Of a stretch of 64,000 nt of DNA, positions 13,339 through 25,032 are shown piece by piece (positions within the stretch are counted from its first letter, which is position 1; every line of letters begins with the position of its first letter). The position numbers were made by a program, and so were the translations under genes. The DNA lies in the NCBI GenBank assembly GCA_037074705.1, contig CM073590.1, positions 43,652,395 to 43,716,394 of the forward strand, in the 5' to 3' direction. The notes below the pieces were generated by a model that ran no database searches, was not told where the DNA came from, and saw nothing but the letters and a program-made list of their open reading frames with translations. Source of the stretch: Zhengitettix transpicula (lineage: Eukaryota; Arthropoda; Insecta; Orthoptera; Tetrigidae).

Positions 13339-14595
13339 TACACTATTTATAACAAATATTAAATTAGTAGAAATATAATTTTTCCATCTGAAAATAACTT
13401 CTTGGTGGTTTTAGCAATCTGCAGTTGGTAGCATTGTATAAAATTAATGCAAAACATTACGAAATACGCTGTATTCAATAGAAAGATATCAATTTTGAAC
13501 ATTTAAGTATTGTTTTTATCATAATTATATGTATCTTCCAGTCCGTATTGCAAGATATAATTGGCCAACATATTGGTCCCTGATTCCATTAAATACGTCA
13601 AAAGTCAAGTTATTTAAAAGAAAATTAATGCAATGGATTGTATAACCTTTCATAATAAATTATATTTATCACTGGTAGTGGTAGATTTAATTATACTTAT
13701 TATTCAATCAAAATATTTTTGCTCAGCTTCATTTATCTGAAATTGAACATCTTTAACGTCGTTCCCAAAAATGGAAAACAAATACTGCTATCCTAACCTA
13801 AAATTTTTGTTTCACGACACAAATTGCACGCAATAATTTGTTTACATTTATACAAATTTATAGAAATACCTTGCGTAAAGTACAATTAATTGTACTTTTA
13901 ATTCAATTTAAATGTTCCTATTTCTGTACATACCTTTGGCTGATAGTGCATTAATTGAATAACGACCATAAAAACATTGGGATTGCCGTACGTCATTTTG
14001 AATACTTTTATAGTTACAAACATATAATTCAGCAGTCGTACCGTAGACAAATCTTATTATCTTCTGATATATTATACAGGATACAATAATACGTTATATT
14101 TAAAATTTTATAAATCTCGACCGACCCACATTTGAATGTATTATAAGGCGCCATATTGGCGTTATTAAAGATGGAGACGATATTTCCAAATTAACTTTGC
14201 GCAAGGATGGTAAAGTATTTCGTATTGTTTTTTATTACTATTTGATGGAGTATTACTGAAAAAATTTTTACTTTTTATTCAATCAAAATATTTCTACTTT
14301 ATTTCATTAGGAAATACAGAACTATATTATTATGATGCGTCAATGTTTTGAAAATTTATGACGTCATCGTCTCGCGAAGTAATTTAACACTAATTCGTAA
14401 CTTATTTCAATTATAGTTATTTCCACGTTTATTCTACGGGTTTCTCACCCCCACAGTAACGGTTCTCGATTTTGGCAGAATATATATACAAATTTTTGTT
14501 GAATTTTGTCCACGCGATAAAATTTGTATAAGGAACATACAAATATATATATATATTTATATACAAACAAACACTCTGCTTCTTTTATTAGATTA
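13339..14595 (+). repeat. Repeat block X, copy 2
   Basis: Long stretches are nearly identical to 7893-9116; for example, from CAATCTGCAGTTGGTAGCAT onward only scattered differences are seen over several hundred bases. It ends with the same TATAAGGAACATACAAATAT tract and a CTTTTATTAGATTAGATTAG junction into the next monomer array. Together with R3 it forms the second copy of the ~5 kb unit. Confidence 0.75.
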
Positions 14596-14601
14596 GATTA
14601 G

Positions 14602-16930
14602 ATAACATCGGTAGAAACACTATCAATATATTTGAGCCCTAAAAATATTTATCCGACTGTAATATCGCCGGTTTTAGCATTTTTTAATATTCCACCCCCT
14701 ATCCCTGAATGTTCTCACCTCCCATGCCGAAAGGGGTTGAACTCATCGACCCAGAAAAAGTTTCCTTCATAAATCATATCGTCCGTTTCAGCATTTTACA
14801 AAATTTACACCCACGTACCAACTGTACTTTGGGTTCAACAAAAAGTTGAATGCAATTATTATATTCAGAGATGTAGATACCCCCGGATTTGATTCCAATC
14901 GTATTAGCGTTATTGTCATGTAACGCCTCACCAAACCCCAACCCTAAAATTGCTCCCTTCCATGCCGACAGGGATTAAAATTATACACCGAGAGCATCTA
15001 GAGAAATATTATGAATTTAATTCACCCCAAAAACAGTTTTTACGACGCTAATATCGGCCGATTAACATGTTTTAAAAATACCACCCACACTTGTGAAAGT
15101 TAAACGGCAAGTTGAATGTAATAATTAAACTTAGTGACATACAAAACCTTGGATTCAACTCGAATCTCGATTGTTTTACATAATTTTTAATAATGCCACA
15201 TATGTTTGCAATAATTTTACCTCACTCCCAACATCATCCACCACATCGCAACCCCCTCCCAACGCCACCCACTCACGCGCGTTGACCAGATTATCATAAA
15301 TACACTCAGCGACTTCATTATCCCTGGATTTAATTCCAATCTTAGACGTATGAGCATTATTTTGCTGTAACGAACCACCCAACATCACTTCTATCCGTAA
15401 TCGCCTCCTAAGCCCAAAAGGGGTTGAAATTAACCACAAACAACGTAAAGACAAATGTTCTGAATTGAATTGACTGCGAAAAATATTAAGCAAACAAAAA
15501 ATTTATTCAACGCAAATATCTGTCGCGTTTGCATGTTCCAAAAATTACAACCCCGTCCACCCCCGCCCCTTGGACTTAAATGCTAAGTTGAATGTTATAA
15601 TTAAACTCGGTGACATACTCAATCTTGATTTTCGTTTAAATCTCTGTTTATTTCGCGTAATTTTCCTGTAAAATATCCCTCCCCTATTCCTAAGGGTGCT
15701 ACTTTACCATGCTGTAAGGGGTTGATATTATACTCAGATAACATTGCTATAAACTTTATCAATCTCTTTTACCCCTAAAAATATTTATCCGAATCAAATA
15801 TCAGCTGTTTTATCAAGTTTGAATATTTCCACCCCCTCTTCTGGGGGTGGAAGACGCGTCTCACCCCGATAGTGTTTGTTGCCTGGTCGCAAAGAACACG
15901 TTCAAGATTTTTGGTGAAATTTTCTCCACCATTGTAGATTTGTATTCTCCACCCCAAACCCTAAGGGGTGCCCTTTCCCCAGGATGTAAAGGATGAAAAC
16001 TGTATTAAATACATCATTAGAAATAATGTCAGTATATTTGACCTCTAAAAATATTTATCCGACTGAAATATCGACTGTTTCAGCATGTTTAAATATTTCC
16101 ACCCTCGTCCACCCCCGCTTCCGGGGGTGGTTGACGCGTCTCACCCCGACAATGTTTGTTTTCTGGTCGCAAAGAACACGTGTACGAAATTTGGTGAAAT
16201 TTGCTCCATCGGTGTAGATTTGTATTCTCCACCCCAAACCCCTAAGGGTTTCCCAGGCTGTAGCGATGAAACTTAAATACAGATAAAATGGGTAGAAACA
16301 CTATCAATATGTTTGACCCCTAATAATATTTATCCGACTCAAATATCGACTGTTTCAGCATGTTTAAATATATCCACCCCCGTCCACCCCAACATCTGGG
16401 GGTGGTAGACTCGTCTCACCCCAACAGTGTTTGTTTCCTGGTCGCCGAGAACACGCGTACGAAATTTGGTGAAATTTTGCTTCACCGGTGTAGATTTGTA
16501 TTCTCCACCCCAAAACCTAAGGGTGCTTTTTTCCCAGGGTGTAGGGGATGAAAGTTATATTCAGATAACATCGGTAGAAACACTATCAATATCTTTGACC
16601 CCTAAAAATATTTATCCGACTGAAATTTCGACTTTTTTAGCATGTTGAAATATAATCCACATCGGTAGAAACACTATCAATATCTTTGACCCCTAAAAAT
16701 ATTTATCCGACTGAAATTTCGACTTTTTTAGCATGTTGAAATATAATCCACCCCCGTCCACCCCCGCTTCAGGGGGTGGTAGACGCGTCTAACCCCGACA
16801 GTGTTTGTTTCCTGGTCGTAAAGAACACGTGTACGAAATTTGGTGAAATGTGCTCAAAAGGTGTAGATTTGTATAAGGAACTTACAAACAAACAAACATA
16901 AATACATACATACACTCATTTTTATTTATA
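14602..16930 (+). repeat. Composite satellite element R4 with three partial tails
   Basis: This monomer array lacks a head. Tail-type modules (GGGGGTGG..GACGCGTCTCACCCCGA, GTGTTTGTTTCCTGGTCGC, AATTTGGTGAAATTT, TAGATTTGTATTCTCCACCC) occur four times at about 15845, 16120, 16405 and 16780. Only the last runs out into the terminal TACAAACAAACA tract and TTTATTTATAAG. The earlier tail modules are embedded in monomers, so tail and monomer were amplified together in this array. Confidence 0.7.
16568..16749 (+). repeat. Exact 91 bp tandem duplication
   Basis: Two adjacent 91 bp units (16568-16658 and 16659-16749) begin ACATCGGTAGAAACAC and end ATATAATCC. They read the same at every base I compared, while neighbouring monomers are clearly diverged. 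This is a very recent local duplication. Confidence 0.85.
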
Positions 16931-17190
16931 AGAAGTTTAGACTCATAATACATCTGGAGTGACACTAATAATCCCATCGATGCTAAAAACGATTTATTTG
17001 GCACAATATTGGTAATTTTCGCATTATTTTTAAAACTCTTTAAACCTTTAAACCTCGACACGTAGGAGTACTAGAAATGTCTTACCTCTAAATTTTTTGT
17101 TCCTAGATCGTAAGTGGCATGTGTTCAAAGTTTCTTTGAAGTGTTCTACGCGTTTAAGAGTGTCTGCGGAACATACGCACATATAACCCA
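16931..17190 (+). repeat. Divergent element tail
   Basis: It contains TTTGTTCCTAGATCGTAAGT, a CAAAGTTTCTTTGAAGTG stretch, and CTACGCGTTTAAGA followed by GGAACATACGCACATAT. This parallels the composite-element tail. The same variant occurs on the minus strand near 59050-59170. Confidence 0.45.
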
Positions 17191-18583
17191 CAAACCTTTG
17201 TATTTTTTGGGAAGATATTGATTTTATAGAATTAAATAATTAACCGATTTAAGGCGTTCATGAGTTCCAGTTAGAGGAAACAGTTAAAATTTTTGGATAC
17301 ATTATTATTTTTAAAAAAACTACCAGTATTCATTGAGACGTGGTGTGGTTCGTGCAGTTTTCCTCCACTCGAGGACTATTCTGAGCCCCGTAATTTCTCC
17401 TTGCCTTTAATGAAATGTCACTTACTGCCACAGAGTTTTGGTAACTCTGGTTCAATCGAATTTGCAGGTCAGCCTGAGCAGGTTCTATTATGTCTAAGGC
17501 AACTAGTAATTCGTAGTCCTACTAAAACCTTGCCATCTTTATTATATCCCGCCTGACTTTCAACAATGCCTCGATACTTTCAATGGATTTGCTTATGTTA
17601 AATGTGCATTACGATTAACGTAGAGATACTCAATTCTAATACTGTTGGTTTTAGTACGTATTTACATTTAAAATACACTTTTTTGTTTTACCAAATACCG
17701 TCTACTTCCTATCTAATGTCTTAAATTCTATCCGTTCTTACAAATTTCTGTACACAGTTCAGTTTCACTTGTCACTCAGGTAAAATTTGCTGCCTTTTAA
17801 CCTACGAAACCAATCTCTACACGTTGTTTCCGACAACGCACTGTCGCCTTTCGGCAAGCCAATTTCATAATTCAAGCAGGAAAGCATAACTTTCGGTATA
17901 AGCTTTTTTTTAAAAAAAAAACTAGATATGATTACTAAAGGATAAATGTATGTTGTATGAAATTGCTGGTGATGCGCACGGACTATTGTTGACAGATGTC
18001 CATAGTAGCTTAATGTGGAGGTCCGCGGAGCCTGTGCGACGTGCAGCAGCGCGTATTATTTAAATCTGTTGCACGAAAATGAAGAGCGCTCATGACGTAA
18101 AAGGTATAAAGAAACGCCAATATCTCTGTGGTAATATCTTTGCAACGGTAGTTTTTGATTGTTGACCTGATAATGCAATTAATTTTTTGAACTACACTTC
18201 TGTTGTAGTATAAATTTGTGATAAATTATAATATAAATAAATTAATTGGAATACGTGTGCAGCGTACGTTCTTAGCCCACATTAATATGATCACTAACGC
18301 CATCTATGAGCAAACAGCGGATTTTAGTTTATACACCTGATAGATGTACGTAGTATATTCGAAACACTTTTTTATATAACAATGTTGGACGCCAGAAATT
18401 TGACTATAAAGTTCTCACCGATCAAGAAAGCGAACTTTCCAAATAGTTATCTCTACTTCCGGCTGATCCTTTTGTGACAGGTTTTCTGCAATTAAGGTTC
18501 TCATCTCACAATGTAATATAATATCCAGATTCTTCAGTTAAGTATTAAAAATTCTCATAAAGGATAGAACTGATAATATATAT
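17191..18583. other. No recognised feature
   Basis: Mixed AT-rich sequence. An 87-codon open frame at 17293-17556 on the plus strand has no recognised motif and I do not call it a gene. The last bases before 18584 are ATAATATAT, the landing site of the LTR that follows. Confidence 0.5.
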
Positions 18584-19544
18584 TGTAATGCCAATTAATT
18601 AGGACATTAATTGTTTCAACATAAAAATATAAATTGTTTGAGAAATCCTTTGTGGCGGCAGGAGCCTTTGGAACAACAATAGAAAACCGGCTCTGTTCCT
18701 TTGTCGGAAGGTCCGTCAAAATGGTGTAAGCGCGCTCAAATTGGGAGGCGAGGATACAGTTCGCAGGAAGGTTTGGTGAGTTTGCAGGGAGATATGATGA
18801 GATTCAGTTCATGGAAAGACCTCGTTGAGGTATAACAGTTTTTGGAAGGAGAATTCAACAGGGTTGGCAGCTAGCAGGACAAAGTAAAACATTCATAAAA
18901 GTATAACGTGAAAACCTGATAAGAAAAAGGCAGTTTTGTGTCCATAGCCGGCGAGAAATAGCAAAAGTTTCGGTTTAAGTCCGGAACAATAAAGACTATC
19001 CAATCGCAGAATTCACCTAAGGCGAGCAGTAAACCGATAGATGACGAAAGGAGGATCATCCGAGTTCCTGACATCATATAAAATTTTGATTTAGAATCAG
19101 AGTAGAATCTGTGAGTTTAGAAGCAGTGTAAAACCCCACAATAGTGTTTTCGAAAATTAAAGGTATGCTGGAATGCTGAGCAGACGTGAGTAACAATTTA
19201 CAAACCAATTAATTATGTAAACGTAATGTAAATGTAAAGGTAGCCGACAGATTTCGTTCTCATTTTCTCTATTAAAATTGTTAATCAGAGTCAATCTTTT
19301 TACTTTTAATTTCATTCACAACTAAATTTCGTTCAAGTTTAATTGACGAGTAAACTTTTTTTAATTGAGATTTGTTGTTAATAAGATTATAAATATTATT
19401 GATTCGTCCATTATCAAACCCAGTGAAGACCCTGAGAAATTCAATATTTTAAATTTGTAATTGTTTGAGTTATTGCCACAATAAAAATATTGTTTGTAAA
19501 TTTTATTAAGCTTTCATTTAAAAATCCCATCTTTGGTGTTTATT

Positions 19545-19547
<3 letters not shown>
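18584..19547 (+). mobile_element. Solo LTR A (TA-targeted LTR family)
   Basis: The LTR begins TGTAATGCC and ends TTTATTACA, giving the short inverted TG...CA termini expected of an LTR. It is flanked by ATATAT on the left and (TA)n on the right. Inside are a GACAGATTTCGTTC initiator-like motif (19246-19259), the family signature ATCAAACCCAGTGAAGACCC (from 19413), and AATAAAAATATTG as a poly(A) signal near the 3' end. No internal retroelement sequence follows, so this is a solo LTR. It is closely related to copy B at 20641. Confidence 0.75.

Positions 19548-19591
<44 letters not shown>
19548..19591. repeat. (TA)n microsatellite between two LTR ends
   Basis: A pure TA dinucleotide tract of about 44 bp sits exactly between the 3' ends of LTR A (plus) and LTR A' (minus). 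The flanks read ATTACA and TGTAAT, so the whole junction is palindromic. Confidence 0.9.
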
Positions 19592-19594
<3 letters not shown>

Positions 19595-20634
19595 AATAAG
19601 CAATTAATGAAATCAAAGCCAACACGTTGTGGCACCAAATATTGTAATGTACAATTAAAGAGAATAAAATAAATGCCTTCACGTTGAAACAAATTAATGT
19701 AATTTTCAAATACATAAGAAATGATAAAAAACACGATGTGCCGTCAATTAATGTGGAAAATAAAATTGGAGGAAATGATAATTAATAGTATTTATACCAG
19801 AATAATAATAACTTTTAATAGATAAAAAATTAATTAAACCAAAATTCTATTTAATTTAGTTTCTCCACATATTTTAAATAAACGGCATAGCTTTTAATGA
19901 AACTCAATTCTTCAGAACCGCTTATTGGGTCTCTAATAATTATAGTAATCTGCAATTATCACAGATTATATGGAAATCAAAAGTTACAAAAGAATAATAA
20001 TTTAATTTACAATAACAATTAACATAAAAAATCTAAAAAAATTTGAATGAAATCCAGTGAACTTTACAGGAAGTAAAAGAAATCTGTTGGTACTCATATT
20101 TATATAATGTTTATATTATTTCAACAGATCATTACACTGTTCACAACTTTGGGTCACTTCGCTAAATACCGACCTCCGAGTTGAATATGCACCTCCCAGT
20201 TTTACTAAGGATCCAATCTGCCCGTAGTATTTATCTCGCGTAAGAAAGTCTGTGCGGTTTAGAAATTACGTTTCTGGTACAACCCTAGTATCCTGGCACT
20301 CCGTTGCTACTTTTTTACTCGTGAGACCGGCCTTTTTTATGATTATCGGCCGACCTCCAAAATCAGACCTACTCTGACCATCATCGTTCAGTCCTAAATC
20401 TGACTCATTTTGAACAACATCGTTCGTGCTCCCAAACCAGACTGCTTGATCCTCCAAAGTTCTGAGTATTACACACGTTGTCGACAATAGTAACGATTGG
20501 AAACCATTCCAATCACCGCATTCTAGCGCCACACTGACTGTGATTTACAATAATCTGGCCTCAATATTACGCCGACAATAATATTAAAGAAAAATTATTA
20601 AAAAAACTTCCAGTACACATTGGTGTTGTCTACA
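19592..20634 (-). mobile_element. LTR A', minus orientation, divergent family member
   Basis: Read on the minus strand it starts TGTAGACAACACC (20634) and ends TTATTACA (19592). Near its 3' end the minus strand reads ATTTGGTGCCACAACGTG, resembling the primer-site module found in copies E, F, G and H. The initiator motif is not evident, so the copy is old or belongs to a sister subfamily. A similar segment lies at about 46.2-46.5 kb. Its 5' end is separated from LTR B by only 6 bp (ATATAT). Confidence 0.5.
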
Positions 20635-20640
20635 ATATAT

Positions 20641-21665
20641 TGTAATGCCAATTAATTAGCACATTAATTGATTAAACAGAAAAATTTACATTGTTTGAGA
20701 AATCCTTTGTACCGGCGGTCCAGAACATAGCGACAATGTAGCCCTGCTCTGTTCCTTTTTCGGAAGGTCCAAAAAACGGCGTATTGCGCGCTAAAATGCG
20801 AGACGAGAGTTCAGTTCGCGGAAAGACATCGTCAAGGTATAACTGTTAGCTGGAGGAGAATTCAACAGAGTCGGCGATTAAAAATTTAACAGAGTTTATT
20901 TGGTGCCTGGACATTTCTGAGACAAAGTAAAACATTCACGAGAGCATAACGTCGAAACTTGCTAAGTAAAAGCAGTTTTATGTCGATAGCCAGCAATAAA
21001 TAGTAAAATTTCAGTTTGAGTCCAATGCAGTAAAGACTGGCAAATCTACAGACCAAGGAATTCGCCTAAGGCAAGCAGAATTCACCTAAGGCAAGCAGAA
21101 TTCACCTAAGGCAAGCAGTCAACAGATAGCTGACAACAAAAGGGGAGGATCATCCGAGTTCCTGACATCATATAAAATTTTGGCTTAGAATCAGTGTAAA
21201 ATCTGTGAGTTTAGAATCAGTGTAAAATCCCGCAAAACGAAAGGTATGCTGGAAAAATGTGAATAACATAATACTAAATAATTAATTATGTAAACGTAAT
21301 TGAAAGATAGAAGTCAGATTTCGTTCTCCGTTTAAATTGTTAATTTCGTTCTCAGATTAAATTTCGTTCTAGTTTAATTTTCAAGTAAATTTCTTTTATT
21401 TTAATTGTGATTTGTTTGTTAATAAGATTTTTAAACATAATTGATGTGTCCATTATCAAACCCAGTGAAGACCCTGAGATCTAATATTTTAAATTTGTAA
21501 TTGTTTTGAGTTATTGCCACAATAAAAATACTGTTTGTAAAGTTCATTGATCTTTTCATTTAATAAAAGTCATACATTTGACTATAACATTTTGACGGTA
21601 ATCTCTTTAAAACTCTTAAATTCATTAAAATTAAATAAATAAAGGCATTTATTTTGATTATTACA
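20641..21665 (+). mobile_element. Solo LTR B (TA-targeted LTR family)
   Basis: It begins TGTAATGCC and ends GATTATTACA, followed by a TA tract. It shares its whole layout with LTR A: GTCAGATTTCGTTC at 21313, ATCAAACCCAGTGAAGACCC from 21455, and CACAATAAAAATACTG as the poly(A) signal. It differs mainly by small indels and a three-fold 20 bp repeat in U3. No internal region follows. Confidence 0.75.
21058..21117 (+). repeat. 20 bp unit repeated three times in U3 of LTR B
   Basis: GAATTCRCCTAAGGCAAGCA occurs at 21058, 21078 and 21098. LTR A has a single copy at the same place. Tandem repeats in U3 are a usual source of LTR enhancer variation; regulatory function here is inference. Confidence 0.85.
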
Positions 21666-24405
21666 ATATATATATATATATATATACATATTATAGCCTC
21701 ATGAGATTTCTTAATCAAATATTTGTAATTTTTATGCTATTTCAATGCCGACTCATTAATTAAATTTAATATTTACTATCCTGCAGCTTCAAAGCTTGCT
21801 TATCGACGAATCATTAATTTTATATATTATAATGGTTTCCATAGGCAGATAAATCTTCCAATCATGAACTCTTTTCTACGTCTGACTATTCTTGCCATCA
21901 GCTGATTTACTGTAACCAAAGGCTTCGTCTCAGAAAATTATCTGCATCAAAGAACGCAAAACAAATGCAAATTTAGGAAATACGTGTTTTCGAATTATTA
22001 CAATATCTATAATTTAATATCTCTATTAATAATTCGATATCCCGATGGTAATATAATAAATATGGAAAACAACTCAGTTCAAAAAAATATTCTATATTTG
22101 ACTCCAAATATGGCAACAAACTATTCGTAATTGATTTATTCTAACTGTAACGTAAGTAGTCATATTTGTAAATCCCATTACTATTTTTATGGTATCCCGC
22201 TTTTTAAGTATTTTCGGCAATGCTTCAGACTGAATTATATATTAATTAAATGGTCCCTAGAATTTCTCTGTACGCATGATATATTCTGAGTTCAGTTTAA
22301 AATAGCAAGAGTGTTCCCTAAGGCTTGGACGTATTTTTGTGCGGTATCTGGCAGATATCCTTGAACTGACAGACTCAGGGAATCCATTGTCCAGCTGCCA
22401 CGACTCAAGGAAACAAATGCAGAGCTGCTCAAGATAAGAACGGGCAAGGAAACGAATATCAGCTCTTGCAGACTTTTTAATTCTAATTTCTTTCGACTCT
22501 CAAATCATTAATTATTGTTATATAGGAAAGTATTGAAGTATATTGTGTTATCTATATAATGTGATTAAAGGTTTACAAATAATCATTAATTACTGGAACA
22601 AATAATGTGTTAGGTTATTCATACATTTTAGAATTCAAACGCCCAATGCGCATTATTTGTACAGAATCATATATGTATCCAATATGATCTGGACATGACA
22701 GGGCAAAATAATTTGTGATCTGACAGCATGATTCTGACGGAAAGGTTAACATATACGAGTAGGTTTAGAGAAATTATTACTTAATGTTTTATGTGTCAAT
22801 TTTTCAGCGGCTTGGAAAAGATATTTTTTGTATTCCGATCCAGTGCTATCTTTATTTTTATTGATTTAAAGAACCTTCTGTTTGAAAGATTATGGTTTCC
22901 AATTCCTATATCAATTTTCCAACTCGAATGTTATGCGAATAAGGTAATGTCGGATCCGCATCGCCTGTTTATTTCTATTCTAAGTTTCCTTGAAACTGTT
23001 TGTTCAGATATTAATTAACCCATGCTACAAACAGTTTTGATAGCTTCAAGAAAGAACTAGTTATTTATTTAGATCTTGATGAAAACCATCGTTCCCAGGA
23101 CAGAAAAACGAAACACACTCTAGCTATAAAGTGTTCATCATGATTGGTTGAATGCCTGCTGAGCCCCAATGCGTAGTATTTCTTTGCCTGCGGTTAACCT
23201 GTGAGTTTACATGAGCCTTTATTTCAGATAGTTTGCATTTTAATTGGTTTTAAATTTGAATGAGTTAATTAAGAATTTTAATATATGTAAATTGAGCGTT
23301 ACAAATAAATTAATTTAAACTGAGAAGGGATATTTTTCATAATTACGAAGCTCACTCAGCTATTTTAATTTTAATATCAAACTCATTATAAGATAATGAA
23401 CAATGATATCGGAAATCTTGAAAATTTGAATATTTATTTCATAAAATTAAAAATAAACATGTATCACTGTAAATGGAATATCAGTGTAAATATAAATAAA
23501 ATAAAATAAAATGATAAATCAAATTATGAGGAAACTCCGCTTAATTAATTTACATTATTACATTTATTATATACGCTAATAAGAATTTATTTTACTACAA
23601 AGTTCAGAGTGAAAAATATTTAGTAACATTTGAAGTTATGTCTACTGCAACATTATCTATGAAATAGTTTTGGTGTACTTTTATACACTACTGTGAAGTT
23701 TTGTGCGCATATCCTATTGTCACCTAATTAATACAGATTTCAGTAATTTCAATTGAATTAAACTTTTCTTAGAAACAAATAACGACTACAAGGGAGGAAT
23801 AATTGAGAAAAAAAGTATGAACATTTGGTATATTTGTTTTGGAGATCCTTTTAACCTGAATTTAACAATATCAAACCTTCGATGTAATTACAAACAAATC
23901 TGAGTTTGATCTCATATTGTAGGACGATTTAATAACACTAAACATGGTATAGATGGACCCCACGTAAATGATACGTTTTAAAAAAATTCAGAATATTACC
24001 ACCATTAAAAGAAATTGAAATGAATTATTTCTGCCTTTTTATACGTGAGATATATTTTATCTTAACTCAAGAAAACATTATTTGATTAAAACAATTAGCC
24101 ATTTCTATTAAATCTTTCTTTGGACATTTTCAGACAGTCTTCAGTTTAAATGTTTGTCAACAAAATTTGTTTTTAGAACCTTTTTTTTGATAAGTCTCGA
24201 AATCAAAGAATGTATCATTCACATTGTAATATTGCATTTGTGCCACAAATTTTTTAATCTAGATATAAAAATTATGTTTCATATTATAGCACCAATTTTA
24301 TAATGAAATATGAAGGTATTTGAGTGTATAGTAACTGTTAAATTGTAACCTCTTGTAATTATAAGAAAGATAGTCAAATGCAGACCCAAAGAAGTGATAT
24401 TATAA
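21666..24405. other. AT-rich DNA with no recognised gene or repeat
   Basis: It starts with a short TA tract (about 21666-21688) next to LTR B. Otherwise it shows no frame, RNA gene or family repeat that I can name. Confidence 0.55.
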
Positions 24406-24995
24406 TTTTTTTTAGAGTAACAGCCTACATGAGGATAAAACAGATGGTGGTAACTTCCCTTTAATAGCATAGGAAGGGATTTGAAAGGAAGGGTAGAGGA
24501 AGGCAGCCAAGGGTTAACTAGGGCCCCCGAGTTATAGTTTAAGGATCCTACCCGGCATTCGCCTAAAAGTAATGCAGGGAGAACCATAGAAAAACCTGCA
24601 TCAGATAGTTCCGGGGTCGCAAACCTTGAGCATATGGTAATAGTTGTCCTCTATCCCTATTATAAAGTCGGCCAGCTGCCCCTTAAACCGGTCAAGGCAC
24701 GTCGCGGCGAATGCTGCGACCCAACAGCAAACCCCTCTCCAGCCTTCGGAAGGGCGTGAGACAAGTACCAAATGTCCGATCTACCTGTTGCAGGTTTTTC
24801 TATGGTTTTTCCTGCATCAATTTGAGGCGAATTGCCGGGTAGGATCCTTAAACCATAGCCCGGGGCCCCTAGTTAACTCTTGGCTACCTTCCTCTACCAT
24901 ACCGCATTCTCCCTTTCAAATTATTTTTCTATGCTATAAGAGGGGAATTGCCACTATGTGGATTACCATGTACATAGCCTGTCTACACCTCAAAC
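24406..24995. mobile_element. Foldback element, deletion derivative
   Basis: The left end reads TTTTTTTTAGAGTAACAGCC and the right end is its degenerate complement near 24968-24995. The left arm (to about 24610) pairs with the end of the right arm: GGAAGGGTAGAGGAAGGC, GGTTAACTAGGGCCCC, and AAGGATCCTACCCGGCATTC recur as complements at 24835-24950. After the left arm the sequence jumps to TTCCGGGGTCGCAAACC, a position deep in the right arm of the full copy at 39.6 kb, so the centre and most of the left arm are missing. No coding capacity is seen. Confidence 0.75.
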
Positions 24996-25000
24996 AAATC

Positions 25001-25001
25001 A

Positions 25002-25029
<28 letters not shown>
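25001..25029. repeat. (TA)n microsatellite
   Basis: A TA tract lies between the foldback element and the 3' end of LTR C. Confidence 0.9.

Positions 25030-25032
<3 letters not shown>

Noticed and set aside
15176..15493. 105-codon minus-strand frame in the satellite array
   Set aside because: Same reason: monomer-derived open frame with no conservation among monomers.
3754..17190. CRISPR-like regular repeats
   Set aside because: Monomers are ~300 bp, diverged, and lack short conserved repeats with unique spacers. The genome is eukaryotic.
17293..17556. 87-codon plus-strand open frame
   Set aside because: No motif, no family match by eye, no supporting splice or promoter context.
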